A stretch of DNA of 64,000 bases, taken from Planococcus citri. Its lineage: Eukaryota; Arthropoda; Insecta; Hemiptera; Pseudococcidae. Location: assembly GCF_950023065.1 (NCBI RefSeq), contig NC_088677.1, positions 85,213,469 through 85,277,468 of the forward strand. Reading direction: 5' to 3'. The position numbers and the translations under genes are program-made. Shown here one piece after another: positions 12,264 to 25,813 of the stretch; within the stretch, counting starts at the first letter, position 1; each line of letters begins with the position of its first letter. The notes beneath the pieces are model-generated. The model had not been told where the DNA came from, made no database searches, and was given only the letters and a program-made list of their open reading frames with translations.

Positions 12264-13478
12264 GTAGGGTGGATCGAAAGAAAAGAACATACTGGATTTT
12301 GACGAAAATTAGTGAGGATGTTTACTTTGAGTGGGAGACTACCCAGAAAAATGTTGGTCATCCTGCTGTTCAGGAAGCTAGGCCAGAGGTTCTCAAAGTA
12401 GGATCCTTTTCGAAAAAATCGTGTTTTTTGCCACTTTTGGGTAGTATAATCATTGCAACGGTCACCCCTCCCTCAAATACTGCGATTTGAGTTTCTCAAA
12501 CTCCCTGCCCCATTGAATTCAAAATTCTCCTCAACACTTTTTGCCTTCTAGCAAACGCTTGAAGATTGATGGATCGCAATAATTGAAATTTTCTATAAAC
12601 TTGAAAGCACTTTTCTACCATTAAAACTTTTTTTCATAGAAAACCAATGCAGGATTCGTGCTAAGCAGGTCAAAATACACCGTTTACCACACTTTTCACC
12701 ATAATTTCGATCAAACTGTCCAAATTCACTTCTTTTTAGAGCCTCAAAACCCCCATTTCTCGAAGTTAGGAGGGGACACATTTTTTTTTAATTTGGAAGA
12801 GGACACTCTTCTGATTATATCTAGTATATTTTTTGAGTGGGCTCTGGCACAGTCACGTTCCAGAGCTAAATAAAAAGGCAATTTCTTTTCAATTTTGGCT
12901 CTTTTTCACCCAAAAACGACTCTGTGGAAGCAATACGGCCTTCGGGACCAAAAATACGCACCATCGTGATTGCATCCATTCATCCCTCGCTGATAGAGAC
13001 CAACTTCGTGAAAAACGGCCGGTTTCAAAATTACGCATCCTGGTCATTTCATCGAAAAAATGGAGTAGACATTGTAGACCTACCTACATATAACATTTCG
13101 ACACCGTTACCGCGTCAACCGCGTGACCTATCAAAAAGGGTTTAAATTTCACGAGAAAGACAGAAATTTCAATAAAAAAAATTTTGACCGTTTCATGACA
13201 ATTTTGAGCTAAAAAAATTGTATGAATTATTTTGCAAATATTTTCAGTCTACTGTAACATACGACCAGAGGACCTATACGAACGGGTTGAAATTTTGCGT
13301 TAAATACAAAGATTCCGACTACCTAAAAGTGACAAAGACACCAAGATTTTTTCGAAAATGACTCTGCTTTGAAGACTTCCGGCTTTGCCCCCTGAACAAC
13401 GGGGGAGGGCAAATTCTTCTCAGTAGTCTCCCACTCAAAGTTAACTTTTCCATCAATTTTTGTCAAAATCCACCGTAA
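12264..13478. mobile_element. Decayed terminal-inverted-repeat element in intron of copy 2
   Basis: The left end (TGGATTTTGACGAAAATT, then TTTACTTTGAGTGGGAGACT) is matched inverted at about 13420-13475. Related sequence occupies the same intron in copies 3, 4 and 5 (from about 23465, 32195 and 40140), so it was present before the gene array expanded. No transposase frame is visible; the short open frames inside are not supported as genes. Confidence 0.6.
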
Positions 13479-13572
13479 TAAGCAGGTATTATTCAGAAAC
13501 TGTGACCATGATGCGATAAACTTACATTCTTATTTAATAAATGTTCAACACTTGTTTTTAAAATTTACTTAC

Positions 13573-13662
13573 CCAGGGTGCAAAAGTTATCTAATTATTC
13601 ACTGGTAAACTTGATGTTAGTTCTCACTAAAAACAAAAGTGGATGGTATGACAAAAACAACT
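13573..13662 (-). other. Predicted 5' non-coding exon of receptor copy 2
   Basis: The exon ends with the donor CCTGG|GTAAGTAAAT at 13573/13572. Joined to the acceptor before the coding exon it gives an intron of 11939-13572. The outer end is placed at a TTCAGTT initiator-like site near 13662 and is uncertain. Confidence 0.5.
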
Positions 13663-13769
13663 GAACCGAACACATAATGTCGTTGAATAATGTAATAATT
13701 TTATGAACGTGCGAAAATAGAGATTTACGCATCCATTTCATACTTCGACGGAAATACTTGTGCTTCAAT

Positions 13770-14080
13770 TTATTTTTGCGTGGAAAAAATCATTAGGTAA
13801 TTTGTTATCTATCGTGTAGTAATTTGGTAATTAGCGAGATCGCCTAATAAGCTGAGATAGGAATACATAGAATGGTGTTATGTGTACATCGTGTAGATTA
13901 ACAAGTGAAGGATTTTCCTTTTAAACATTTAATAAGGTATTGATTACAAATGCCGAATTGCAAATTTATGAGTGATGATATTTGACTATTGAAGTTGGCT
14001 ACGCGAAATTTTGAAAAATCGCACCGCGTGTTTGATAGGTTCCGAAGGTCTTTTACTTTTATTGATTTTTAATGCGATTC
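13770..14080 (-). promoter_or_regulatory. Conserved block upstream of receptor exon 1 (copy 2)
   Basis: This block is repeated upstream of copies 3, 4 and 5 (25918-26186, 33099-33575, 41082-41413) with the same order of short motifs, for example GCCTAATAAGCTGAGAT, AACAAGTG and CCGAAGGTCTTTTACTTTTATTG. It lies just 5' of the predicted first exon and is better conserved than neighbouring intron text, which suggests promoter or enhancer function. That role is inference. Confidence 0.35.
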
Positions 14081-14323
14081 TAAATTTTTTTTTGCAGATC
14101 TTATCATATCGAACGAGAAAGGTTCTATGCATATTTCACTGGAATTGAAAATTAAAAGAGTTTCATTATTATACGTAATTTCAAAATTCCTTGAAATTTG
14201 TTACTCATGACGTTTTCATAAATAGGAAATATTCGTTTCAAAAATTCAACCTTTATCGATTTCTAGGACACTCTAGATTATGTCCATGTTTACTTTATGT
14301 ATGTATTTTCATTTCACTCCTTT

Positions 14324-17300
14324 TAGACTATATTCTAACCCTCAAAAAAGTGATTCTGTAAATCAAATCGGGGGAGTGAAATGTTTTGCGCGGAAAGTAG
14401 GCTTACGGACGAGCTCTTGCTAAAAACCCAATGTCCCCAGCGCTGGACCCGCTTTTTTTCGAGATTGGGGCCCAAATGGGGCCGATTTTGGGTCCGTATA
14501 TCATTTGAGGGGAGTGTGGGGACATTGCATTTTTGGATAATGTTGGTATCGTAGATTAAAAATATGCAATGTCCCCAACCCCCCACCCACTTAATTTAGG
14601 CTCACCCCCCTTTCAAAATTTTGACTTTCCAATAAAAATTCATTAAAATACGAGAAATCAACATGTTTGGATAAAATTTTGTATACTAACTAATGAAGGC
14701 ATGAAGAAATCATATCCGCTGAGCTTTGGTTTTTGCAAGCCCCAGTTGGGGTTGCAGGAGCACCCCCACCCCCAATTTTGAAGTTGGGGCAAATCGTCGA
14801 TGTTGGTGTCGTTTTCATATGAAACGACCATGCTGATGACGAATATCAAGTCAGATTTGAGACTACACCACTCAGTATTTGGAATGAGAAGATAATACAT
14901 GTGAAAATGCAATGAAAAACTGAAGAAATTGTTAGTAGAATTTCAACGGTATATTCTGCTCGAACAAGCTGTTGAAAGCGATTTTATGATAGATCCTCAT
15001 TCTAGACGCTATTACAAAGAAATTCAGCTCCTGTGACTTTTTATCATCTTCCCCCTTTTCCGAGGGCCCATCCAAAATATTACAAACTCGCGTATTGTCT
15101 TCCCTATGGCCCCCTCAAAAAAATCCAATAATTTTATTAGAGTGCTACCTACATGAGCACTTTTTTGTTTTATCATAATTCAACTCGTCTGAAATGGAAT
15201 TACCAAATATGTAGATTTAGTCATTCTCCCGAATCCGAACTCCCGAACGAACATTTTCCGGATGGGATATTTCCTGAATTCTTTGTTTACTGAAATCCCA
15301 AAAATTTCTCTTTTAAAAAATTAAGTCGACACTTTTTTATCTTCTGTTCAAAAAACTAGTTAATTTTCGAAATGAGATCTTTACACTCTTTGGAGGAACA
15401 AGAATTCGCAACTTCTTCAAAATACTTAAGTACAAAAAAATCTGTGAAAATGTAGTGACATATCGATTGTTACTAATTCGAAGGTAAGTAAGAATTTACT
15501 CATTTTTCCGATCTGGTCCTTATGACCTCTCCCTCCTCCTCCACTAGAACGTAGATTTTCCCAAATATCTTCAAATCCTCATAAAATTGAAAAAATGACA
15601 CGTGGGAACGTCATTTGTTTGGTTTCTGAGGATTTTGAGTTTGAATATTCACTAATTTTTTTTTCAAGTTGCAAGCTCTCTCCCCTCAATGCCCACCCAC
15701 CTCACACATTTTGAAAAATGTGCAAGAAATTGGGAAATGAAAAAAAATGCCCAAAAGCTCAGAAAAGCTCACTGAGATGAAAATGAAAATAATTTTAGTT
15801 CTTTGTGTAGTGGTGTAAAAATTTTCAAGACTAAAGTCGAAACAATTTTTTTCTCGTTGAATTCTCAATCTTTAACCAAAAAATAGTTGCGGATCTCCCC
15901 CTTTGGACCGAATTTCGCTATCTTATTTTGCTCTCAAAGAATTCGCAAAAGAATCTTGAAAGTGAGCATCAAAAAAAATGCAAAAAACCAATGTTTTTCA
16001 AGCTGCTTCTGTTCGTAGAAGAGAAACGCGAGTACCAATCGTTTCGATCTAACCGCCATTCGACTCCTGATAAAATTTACTTATAAATCATCTCTTGAAA
16101 AACAAACAAAAATCCATTGTGAAAATGTCCGGACTCTGGAGGTTTATTAATTTCTTATTTTTCTCAAAATCACTCATACAGCCAAAATCGCATTCAAGGC
16201 GATACTGGCAGAAGTAGCTTGAAAAACGTTGATTATTTTTGGATTTTTTTGATCTCACTTCTAAGATTATTTTGCGAGTTTCTCGGGAGCAAAATGAGAT
16301 AGCGAAATTCAGTCAAAAAGGGGAGTTCCGCAACTAAATTTCAATTATTTTGATGCCCCATTTATTGAATTTTGATAAAAGATTGAGATATCAGCGAGAA
16401 AAAACGTGTTTTTCGGCTTTAGTCTAACAATTTTCACCCCACTGTAGTTTCCGCATATGCCGGACGAACCGTACGTTCTAGCAAAAATCAGATGACAGTA
16501 ATGTGAAAGAGAATTCGATTCTCCACAATTACGTTGATATGAAATTGAAATTAAATGTCGTAAGAAAATTTCACACAGTCAAAATTGTAGAGAATTGTCA
16601 TCAGATTTTTGCTAAGATGCACAATTTGTTTGGTATATGCCGAAAACTACAAAACTAAAAAATTTCTCGTTTTTATTTCAGTGAGCTTTTGTAATTTTTT
16701 TTTGGTTCGAACTTATCGAAAATTTCTTGAAGGATGGGGCTTTCATCCACTTAATTTTTTGAAAAAATGTTTTCACAATGTTCTTGTATCGAGGTTTTGA
16801 AAAACAGTGCAATGGTGAGATTTTGCCGATTTATGAAACTGGCGTTATGTCTTGTTCACTGATCTGTTTTTTTTCTTTGTTTTATGTTATCGTTTTTTTG
16901 AATTTTGTATTCATTTGTATTTTTTCCATTCGTTGCTTTTTTGTTACCATTCAGCATTGTTCTTATTACAAATTCTACAAAATATTCCGTCATTCGTTCA
17001 TTTTTGTTCAGTTTTTCATTGCATTTTCACATCGTCACCCTAATATGTAAAGTATCTAACTCCATTTTTTCTCAAAAATGAGTTATGAACACCATCTGAA
17101 TGATGAACACTTCATACGGAACTTCCAACCTTAAAAACTACTTTAGGCGAATTCATTGGTGTACAATTCGCGTTTGAAGTCAGGAAAATTATGTAACTCC
17201 ACTAAAGGATAACACACTGTTTATTCAGCTACGTGAAACTGTTTCATTTTTACGTTACATGAAAATGAGTTTTGAACACCATTTGAAAGGTGAACACTTC

Positions 17301-18149
17301 GTATGGAACTTCCGATGTTGAAAATTACTTCAGGTGAATTCATTGGTGTACCATCCACGTTTGAATTCGAGAAAACTATCTAACTCCACTCAAAGTGGCT
17401 TAAAAGGTGTCATGCAAGTGAAAAAATTTTTTACCAGAATTTTTTTTTACTACTCGTATAATAAATAACCTTAACTATGTAACACCCATCAGTAGTTGAT
17501 AATGCTGTTTTTCGCATTTCCTGAAAAATTTACAAAAATGGAGTTAGATATTTTACGTATCAGGGTGACGACATGTATTATCTTCTCATTCCAAATACTC
17601 AGAGGTGTAGTCTCAAATCTGACTTGATATTCGTCATCAGCATGGTCGTTTCATATGAAAACGACACCAACATCGACGATTTGCCCCAACTTCAAAATTG
17701 GGGGTGGGGGTGCTCCTGCAACCCCAACTGGGGCTTGCAAAAACCAAAGCTCAGCGGATATGATTTCTTCATGCCTTCATTAGTTAGTATACAAAATTTC
17801 ATCCAAAAATGTTGATTTCTCGTGTTTTAATGAATTTTTATTGGAAAGTCAAAATTTTGAAAGGGGGGTGAGCCTAAATTAAGTGGGTGGGGGGTTGGGG
17901 ACATTGCATATTTTCAATCTACGATACCAACACTATCCAAAAATGCAATGTCCCCACACTCCCCTCAAATGATTTACGGGCCCAAAATCGGCCCCATTTG
18001 GGCCCCAATCTCGAAAAAAAGCGGGTCCAGCGCTGGGGACATTGGGTTTTTAGCAAGAGCTCGTCCGTAAGCCTACTTTCCGCGCAAAACATTTCACTCC
18101 CCCGATTTGATTTACAGAATCACTTTTTTGAGGGTTAGAATATAGTCTA
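14324..18149. mobile_element. 3.8-kb foldback element with long terminal inverted repeats
   Basis: The ends TAGACTATATTC and GAATATAGTCTA are mirror images, and the arms 14324 to about 14935 and about 17540 to 18149 are near-identical inverted copies. Sister units (about 26550 and 45400) continue straight across the insertion point, giving an empty site. The interior holds a second inverted pair (about 15880-15970 with 16250-16345) and a direct repeat of roughly 185 bp at 17050-17400. Matching 80-84 codon frames in both arms exist only because the arms are copies; no transposase is seen, so the element is non-autonomous. Confidence 0.8.
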
Positions 18150-21100
18150 TTTCTTTTTCTAATGAGTTGTAAAAAATAAAATTAAAAAATTAAAAAAAGC
18201 AAAAACCAAACAAAGGTGAAATATTAATAGTTTTGATATGTGATTGAGCTACAAATACATACGTACCTATTAATGAATATTATTATACTCTAATTAATAT
18301 TTCAAAATGTACTCACTGTGTATAAAAGTCAAGCATTTACAATTTCACATAGGTTGTTGAATTTTTTTTGTTGAAATTTTACAAAAACCAAAATGATATA
18401 ACAAAACAACTGTCCATCAAAAGTGGAGATAATTTTACGAATGCGTTAAAACAAACGACGAAAACGTCTATTCTAAATTATCATTAAAATTAGATAGGTA
18501 AGTAGGTATCTACATATCATCAACTTGCTTTTGTATTTCCACTTAATCATAAGCGCCGATCTCTCCTGCAATAGGCTTTTAGCTGGTGGAGACACCCTCT
18601 TTATAATTAGCACGATAACATGAGCTTTAATTGAAGAGGTGTGTGGTTTAGGATGGCATAAAAAGTATTATCTTGGGCATCGGGTATTTTGTCTGCTTTT
18701 AAAAGCATAATATACCTAAACCATCGTAAAGGGAAATACTGAATGAGCACTCGATTAAATTGCTTTGGGAATGTTTCTTACCCGGTTGCGAATTTGATTC
18801 TGATGCTGTGACGCTGTCTAGAAAATGTATTATTTGATAAAATTGAAAATTGCGATTGTCCCGAATTCTAGAGATATTGATAAATCACTTTCAAAATTTT
18901 TTTGCTAATGTTGACTGAGAAAAATCACATTCGAAGTTGGGAAAAACCGTGTAGAAATCGGATTACTGAATGTTCTCTTTTACAGTCGTTCGAAAATTAA
19001 TTCAAAGTAAGGTCATTTCATGTCACGCGAATATCAACCTGATTTGAACTTGGTGTTAGGCTATGAGTAATTTCTGAACTGAAATAATTAGTTACCTGTA
19101 CTTACGTATAAGCTAGCAAAAAAAATGGTACAACAAGAAAACGAAAACGTGTGGGTCTGGGTACGTCTATGAATCACATGCGTATATTTGGTGAATTTAT
19201 GTACACGTGAAAACAAAATATGGTGGATAGATTCACATTACTTATACAATATTATGATAATTACAAACGCAGGTTCTTGAATTTCATCGCTTCAGAGTAG
19301 GTACCTATAATTCAGCAAATAGATTTTGAAAATTTTCAAAAAAAAGATTGTACTGAAAAATTCGGTCATTTCCAATTTCCTTATCCTACTAAATTTTCTT
19401 AGAACTTTCGGAGGAAAACTTTGGACATGACATGACATGACATGACATGACATGACATTACACGACATATCATTCGCTGATTTTAACAACTTCGACTTCT
19501 CACAAGCAAGAATTTTCACATTACAACAAAAGTGGAATGAGGTGGGGCCAAATGTCACGAGGTTTCGATTTCATTCATTTGAAAATTCAAAAAAAAATTG
19601 ACGAAAAACTGAAATTTTTTGTTGATGAAAGCAGAAAGTTTTCATATTTTTGAATCTACTTAATAAATTGAAGAAAGCAAAAAGACCCAAATAAAAACGA
19701 ACAGGTCTGAGCCAAAAATGTGCTTCAAATTCAAAAAAAAAGTCGGCAATTTAATCCCTTTATTAGACTAAAAATTTGATACATCTATGTGGGTAATTAG
19801 TGACTTGAGTATAAAAAATTTTGATTTTCATTTTGTAAATACAAATATAATCATCGAACAAATTGAGCCAGGAATAGCGAGGGCAAAAGCTTTCGAAAAT
19901 TTTCATTTTGATAGTTGAGATTGAGAGAACGATGTGTTTTTTTTTATGGGAAGAATTCGATTTTCTGACTTAAAAATTTGACTGATTTTTTGTAGAAATT
20001 TCAGTTTTAAAAAACATAAGCAAAAAGACCCAATAAAATTTAGCGCAAAAACTCTCAAAATTTTGTATTTCGAGAAGAAAAAAAAAAACATGTTTTTTTT
20101 CTGGTAAATAAATCTCTTTATTGAGACTAAAAATTTACAAAACTTAACGACTTTGTCGAGTCTGGCAAAACGTTTTCAAGATTTAACAAATTTGGCAAGG
20201 GAGGTCTATCTGATCAATAGCTTCCCCTATTGTTTCGTGCATGTCGACCTTGAAGGACCAAAAAGTAACTAGAAGCTTCAAAACGAGTTGAAAGCTCTTG
20301 CACTAGATTTCACAGGGTATTGCAATTAGTTTGCAGATTAAATTTTGGCTTTCTAAATCCATTTGATGAAATTTTGTGGAAATTTCAAATTTCAAAAATC
20401 TGCTGTAGGATCTGGCTACAAAATGACTTGAATGGTGAACCCACCGATTGGAAAGATGGGTAAATTGATAGTAAAAATTTAATCATGATGTTGCGATTCA
20501 ACTACACCGATTCATTTTTGTTTTAAATACAATTCAGAGTCTGATTCTGAATCCGATTCAAAGTTGATACGCGATTCATTTCTGCGGTTCAAATCGCACA
20601 ATTTCTAATTTTGACCATAGACTCAAGTTGGAAGGTAGATATGATCCACTGGGCTTTGGATTTTTAAAAATGTCATCCGGAATTCGTCCAGGAGAAATGG
20701 ACCTTGGGATGAAATCTCAAATTTTACAATAAAGCCAAAAAATGTGAAAATTAACAATTTTTTATAATTTCTCAGCAACTACGAGTATATGGTATATTTT
20801 GCGAGATTTTCTTTCATCGAGTATATATACTACATACTATCTTCATAGAAATTTGAAGGTTACTTCAGTACGTACTACGTACACGTATTAAATTCTATCC
20901 CCTGCCCAAAGGGCAGGTAATTTTGCTTGTTTTTTATAATTTCATGATTTTTTCTATTAAAATTTCAAATCACCACAAATCACATTAAAAAACCCATAGA
21001 TGAAAAGGAAAAAAAACAGCTCTTTTCAAGTGTTTTTTCGATTTTTAATAGGTTTTTTCGAAAAAATTTTCGGTCATGGTTACGGTTCATTTTGATCTCC

Positions 21101-21824
21101 GAAAACTGTTAATGTTATACGAGTAGTTACAATTTGTGGTTATAGGTATAATGGTTAAAAACTGGTTAACACGCCTGATTATGGCAGACTTTTTAAAAAC
21201 TTGAAAAAAAATCAATTAGTGTGAGCTTAATTTTTCAAAATATGGGGAAAAAAATCTGTTAACTGTCTACTTTATGTCAGACTTTTTGAAAAATCAATGA
21301 ATTTGGTACTAAAATTATAGGTTTCTATCGAACTTCCAAAAATTACTTTCTGATATTTTGTCATCGACTTTTTTAAAATTTGGAATTCGAAATATTGACT
21401 CGGCTTAAGCATAAAAAAACATATCCGTGATTTACAGCTGTCCTTGGAGAGGATACTTTACACCGATTTTATGTTTAAATTTACATTATTTTACCGGATG
21501 TATACTTAGGTATAATACTTTTGTCTTTCTATACCTAATGGTTTTCAAATTTCATTAATAGGCTGTTCCTGCTTTTTTGATTTACCTATAGGCGAGATTT
21601 TCAAAATTAAATCAACTTTACTGTACTATTTCGCGTTTTCATAATTTTTCGTCTTGATGCTAAAAATAATTACCCAATTGAATTGGTAGGTACTTGATTA
21701 TATTAATTGTGTTTTAACCAAAGGGATATTTGGCATGGCCGATTTTCACATCGAGTGAGGAAATATGTACCCACCTATGTACTCGTAAGTTTTCAAAATT
21801 TCTGATTTTTTATTGTTTTTTGCT
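18150..21824. repeat. Inter-receptor block of duplicated unit, copies 2 to 3
   Basis: No gene. The stretch 18240-19010 repeats 7420-8160, and 20990-21820 repeats 10060-10900. Between them, 19640-20090 holds a degenerate direct repeat of about 350 bp (AGCAAAAAGACCCA at each start), and 20100-20950 has nothing I recognise. Confidence 0.5.
19424..19458. repeat. GACAT pentanucleotide microsatellite, seven units
   Basis: Seven uninterrupted GACAT units. The homologous position in the next unit (about 27798) has only two, so the array expanded after duplication. Confidence 0.95.
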
Positions 21825-22769
21825 TTAACAGCTACTAATAGAAGTTGTATTAGTGGTTGTGGTGTGGGGGGTGACACGAGTTGTAGTAGATGAAGATTTA
21901 AATGTATCTTTCCTAAACGTGAAATATACCCCGATAGCAATTCCTTCCATCAGAATACCAATATTACTTAATTCCTGGTATATGCCGCCTACACTTATAT
22001 ACTTTCCAATGGTGTAATTCGAAAAAAATAAGTCTATAAATGTTAAAATTGTAGAGAATCCACCGATCATAATAAGAAGACGTATATGTAAAGAAAATCG
22101 TCTCCACAATTCTGTTTTATCAATACTGGCTGATCTTAGGTACCAAAATGCTCCAAAAATTGGAATTAAACGTATATTGCGAATGATAAAAGTCGCGTGG
22201 GGAAGTTCAAAAGCACAAATAGAGCCCAGACTCAATTGTTCATAAAAAAAAATTGCCAGGAAAGTGGTGTACATGATTGGTAAACATACGCCAAGAAGAC
22301 AATAAACAAAGAATTTCTTGTTTTGAGAACCCGAGGATCGTTGTAGGTATATAGTAATTTTTCGAAAACATAGGCATATGTCTAAAGCGATAACGTTTTT
22401 CACAAAAGCATTATTGAATTCCAGGTAGAACATTAATACAAGAAGAATGCAATATACTTCGTATACGAGTAAAGAAACTTCAAAATTATAGTTTGGCATC
22501 TTTTCTATTACACAACATGTCAAATAGCAAACATAATACAATAACAGAAAGCTACAATAAAAAGTTAAATTTTTTGTAGCCAAATTTTGAGTATTCCTAG
22601 TTCGAAAAAACTTATAAAGATGAATGACCATACAGATGGTGGAACAGGGTGATAAGACTATGAATCCTGTATTCCTCACAACACCGATTACATCGCTAAT
22701 AACTGGATCCGTATCAAAAGGTGGAGGTGCAGCTGTTGCTGTATCATTAATAGCTGCATCCGCATCCAT
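21825..22769 (-). CDS. Seven-transmembrane receptor, Methuselah-like type, copy 3
   Basis: 314 residues. The N terminus is closely related to copy 2 (shares the MDADAAIN start) and has one N-D-T sequon at residue 8. All seven helices and the shared cytoplasmic motifs are intact. Differences cluster in the loops after TM2 and TM4. TM3 carries NVIALDICLCFRK, where other copies have FIIALD. The Thr-rich tail ends SISSC. The coding exon begins at 22863 after an atypical acceptor (CATGTTTTAG|G), 93 nt before the ATG. Copies 2 and 3 share flanking sequence over many kilobases, suggesting one of the more recent duplications in the array. Ligand and signalling partner cannot be read from sequence. 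Confidence 0.62.
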   Translation of the reverse strand: MDADAAINDTATAAPPPFDTDPVISDVIGVVRNTGFIVLSPCSTICMVIHLYKFFRTRNTQNLATKNLTFYCSFLLLYYVCYLTCCVIEKMPNYNFEVSLLVYEVYCILLVLMFYLEFNNAFVKNVIALDICLCFRKITIYLQRSSGSQNKKFFVYCLLGVCLPIMYTTFLAIFFYEQLSLGSICAFELPHATFIIRNIRLIPIFGAFWYLRSASIDKTELWRRFSLHIRLLIMIGGFSTILTFIDLFFSNYTIGKYISVGGIYQELSNIGILMEGIAIGVYFTFRKDTFKSSSTTTRVTPHTTTTNTTSISSC

Positions 22770-22990
22770 CGTTTTTTATGTTTATTATCACGAGTAGTTG
22801 TATTGCTATTGTCAAAACGTTAGCTTTTTGCTGCAGAAAATGATACGAATAGTTTTACAAAACCTAAAACATGATAAGCAGATAAATAGCAGGTAATCAT
22901 GTAATTATGCAGTTCAGAAAAGAATCCAATTGACATTGAAGTTCATCTTAAGATGAAATGGTATACATATAGTCATATACTTACATGCAT

Positions 22991-23222
22991 CACGGAAAAA
23001 AAAATTATGGATAATTTTTACTATTTCATACAGTAACCGGATCCCATTCAAAAATATTGCGATTTTTACTATGAGATTAGTAAATTTTACTATGAGAGTA
23101 ATAAATTTTACCTAATTCTATAGTAAAATGTATTTTTTGGCTGAGTAAAAATCACTATTATTTTTGGATTGGATCCGGTTACTGTACTGAAATAGTAATT
23201 TTTATTGCTTTTTTTTTCAGTG
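22991..23222. mobile_element. 232-bp MITE-like hairpin in intron of copy 3
   Basis: The ends CACGGAAAAAAAAA and TTTTTTTTTCAGTG are inverted, and the inner text (TACAGTAACCGGATCC with GGATCCGGTTACTGTA) is also inverted. Copies 1, 2 and 4 lack it at the equivalent place. It is too small to code. Confidence 0.7.
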
Positions 23223-23464
23223 CAAGTATAAGCACCAATTTCATCCACGAGTAAATTGAATTTTCGTAGTTCTAATTTTCAACTATCACGAGTACATTAA
23301 CGTGAATTTACTTCAACTTTCAACTTGATAGGTAGTTAGGTACCTACTCGTATCACGTGTATTTTCGTTTAATTTCCAGTTTCAAAATGTAAAAAAAAAG
23401 CAGCGAAGTACCTCTACCTACGTACAAGTGAAAAAAGAACTGAATTTTCTTCTCGCTATAAGTA

Positions 23465-25627
23465 GTAGGGCGGATCGAAAAAAAAAGAACATACTGGATT
23501 TTGACGAAAATTAGGGGTGATGTTTACTTTGAGTGGAAGACTATCTAGAAAAATGTTGGCCATCCTGCTGTTCAGGAAGCTAGGCCAAGGGTTCTCAAAG
23601 TTGGGTCCTTTTTGAAAAAATCGTGTTTCCAGTCAGTTTAGGCAAATTTTTAGTCGAACCCCGGACAAATTAGGGGAAAGCTGAATTTCACATTATTTGT
23701 TCAGATTGGTCTCTAAAACAACGCATCAAAAGTCGCACCCCGCAACTTGACGGCTACCCCCACAAGAGGTCATTAACCTTTACCGGTACAGGTTTTTCGG
23801 ATGTATCGCCGACATGAAGGGTCCGAGAGGAAAAATGTTCGAGGAAAAATGTTCAAACAAAAATTGTTCTACGCTAAATTTACTACCAGCATGACCAGTT
23901 CAGCTTTTCCCAAAATGGCGATTTCATCCTTACTAAGGAGGGGGTAAAGTTGTCAATTTTATGAAAATTGTTTTTAAAAATGAAAATCGACAATTTAAAA
24001 CGTGAACTTGATTTACGGTAGACCCGAAAATATTTTGACCAAAGTTGCACACTGCAACTTGTCTGCCACCCCGCGCAAGAGGTCATTAACCTTTGTCAAT
24101 CTACGTTTTTCGGCTATATCGCCGAAATGAAGGGTCGGAGATAAGTGATTGAACTAAAATTTAACTTAGAAGGATGACATTTGGAATATATCCTATTTTC
24201 AACCTGCCAAATCGATTAGAAACGATTTCAAACCAGTTTGAGCAGTTCTGGAGCCTCCAGAAGATTTTTAAAACTTGAAATTTTCACAAAATTTCATCAA
24301 AAGCAGTTGGAAAGCTAAAATTCATTCCGTAAATTCATTTTAACACGCTAGGAAGTCGACTGCAAGTAGATTTCAAATCGTTTTGGAGCCTCCAGTTACT
24401 TTTTGGAAATTACTAGAGCCTCCAGGCTCCAGCAGATATTTCAATGCTCGAAATTTTCTTAAAAATTTACCAAACAGTGTTGGAAATCCAAAATTTACTC
24501 TGTACTCCAATTTTAATGCGCTATCCAGTCGACTGCAGGTTGGTTCAAGTCATTTTGGAGCCGCCAGCGACTTTTCAAAAATTCATAGAACCTCCAACAA
24601 ATTTTAGAAACTTGAAATTTCATAAAAAGCAGTTGTAAAGCTAAAATTCACTATGTAAAGTAATTTTAATGCACTATGAAGTCGACTACCGGTAAATTTC
24701 AAGTCGTTTTGGAGCCTCCAGTAGATTTTTCAATGCTCAAAATTCCCATAAAATTTTACCAAACAGAGACACCCCATTTTTGAAATTATTCTGAGATGGA
24801 TCGCAGGCAGTTTCAATCCGTTTTGGAGCCTCCAGCAGATTTTTAGAAACTTCGGTTTTTCAAAAAATGTCACAAAATCTATCCGAATTAACTTTCGGCT
24901 TTCCAACTCTACTTGATGAAATTTTGTAGAAATTGCAAGTTTCAAAAATTTACTGGAGGCTCTAGTAATTTCCAAAAAGTCGCTGATGTCTAAAAAACAA
25001 CTTGGAATCTATGTATGTACTTGCAATCGACTTCACAGCGTATAAAAATTAGTTTACAGAATGAATTTCAGCTTTTCAACTCCATTTGATGAAATTTTGT
25101 AGAAATTTCAATTTTCAAAAAGTCGCTGGTGGCCACAAAATATCTCAAACCCACCAGCAGTCGACTTAATAGCGTATATAAATTGGATTGCAGCGTTAAT
25201 TTGCGCTTCCTAAAAGTTTCGTTTCATGAAATTTTGTGGGATTTTCGAGTTTCAAAAATGTGTTGGAGGCTCCGGAATTGCTCAAAATGATGGTTGAAAT
25301 CGTTTCCAATTGATTTGGCAGGTCAAAAATAGTGTATATCTCAAATTTCAGCTTTCTAGGTTAATTTGGTAAAATTTTGTTTTTTTTTCTCATTTTTGGC
25401 CTAAATTTGATTTTCAAAAATTCACCAAAAATCGAAAAATATGTTTTAACTGAACTGATCATGATTATAGGAAATTTTACGTAGAATAATTTTTGTTCAA
25501 TCACTCCCTCCGACCACCCTTCATTTCCCCCTGAACAACGGGGGGGGGGGTCCAAATAATTCTTCTCAGTATAGTCTCCCACTCAAAATAAACTTTTCCA
25601 TCAATTTTTGTCAAAATCCACCGTAAT
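23465..25627. mobile_element. Terminal-inverted-repeat element enlarged by tandem repeats, intron of copy 3
   Basis: This has the same ends as the element in copy 2's intron (TGGATTTTGACGAAAATT on the left; inverted on the right at about 25600). The middle is replaced or expanded by the tandem repeat at about 24240-25290. There is no coding frame of note. Confidence 0.55.
24240..25290. repeat. Degenerate tandem repeat centred on GGAGCCTCCAG
   Basis: Roughly 140-190 bp units each contain a GGAGCCTCCAG core, then a phrase like GATTTTTNAAACTTGAAATTT, then GTCGACTGCA-like text. The repeats alternate in orientation in places. The core also appears in the unrelated insertion near 41549, 42990 and 44745. 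Confidence 0.65.
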
Positions 25628-25720
25628 AAGCAGGTATTATTCAGAAACTGTGACCATGATGCGATAAACTTACATTCTTATTTAATAAATGTTCAACACT
25701 TGTTTTTAAAATTTACTTAC

Positions 25721-25813
25721 CCAGGGTGCAAAAGTTATCTAATTATTCACTGGTAAACTTGATGTTGGTTCTCACTGAAAACAAAAGTGGTTGGTATGAC
25801 AAAAACAACAACT
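25721..25813 (-). other. Predicted 5' non-coding exon of receptor copy 3
   Basis: The donor CCTGG|GTAAGTAAAT at 25721/25720 is identical to that of copy 2. It implies an intron of 22864-25720. The outer end is placed at a TTCAGTT site near 25813. Confidence 0.5.

Noticed and set aside
14335..14912. Two 83-84 codon frames with near-identical partners at 17573-18138
   Set aside because: Their similarity is explained by the inverted arms of the foldback; no domain, and no expression signals.
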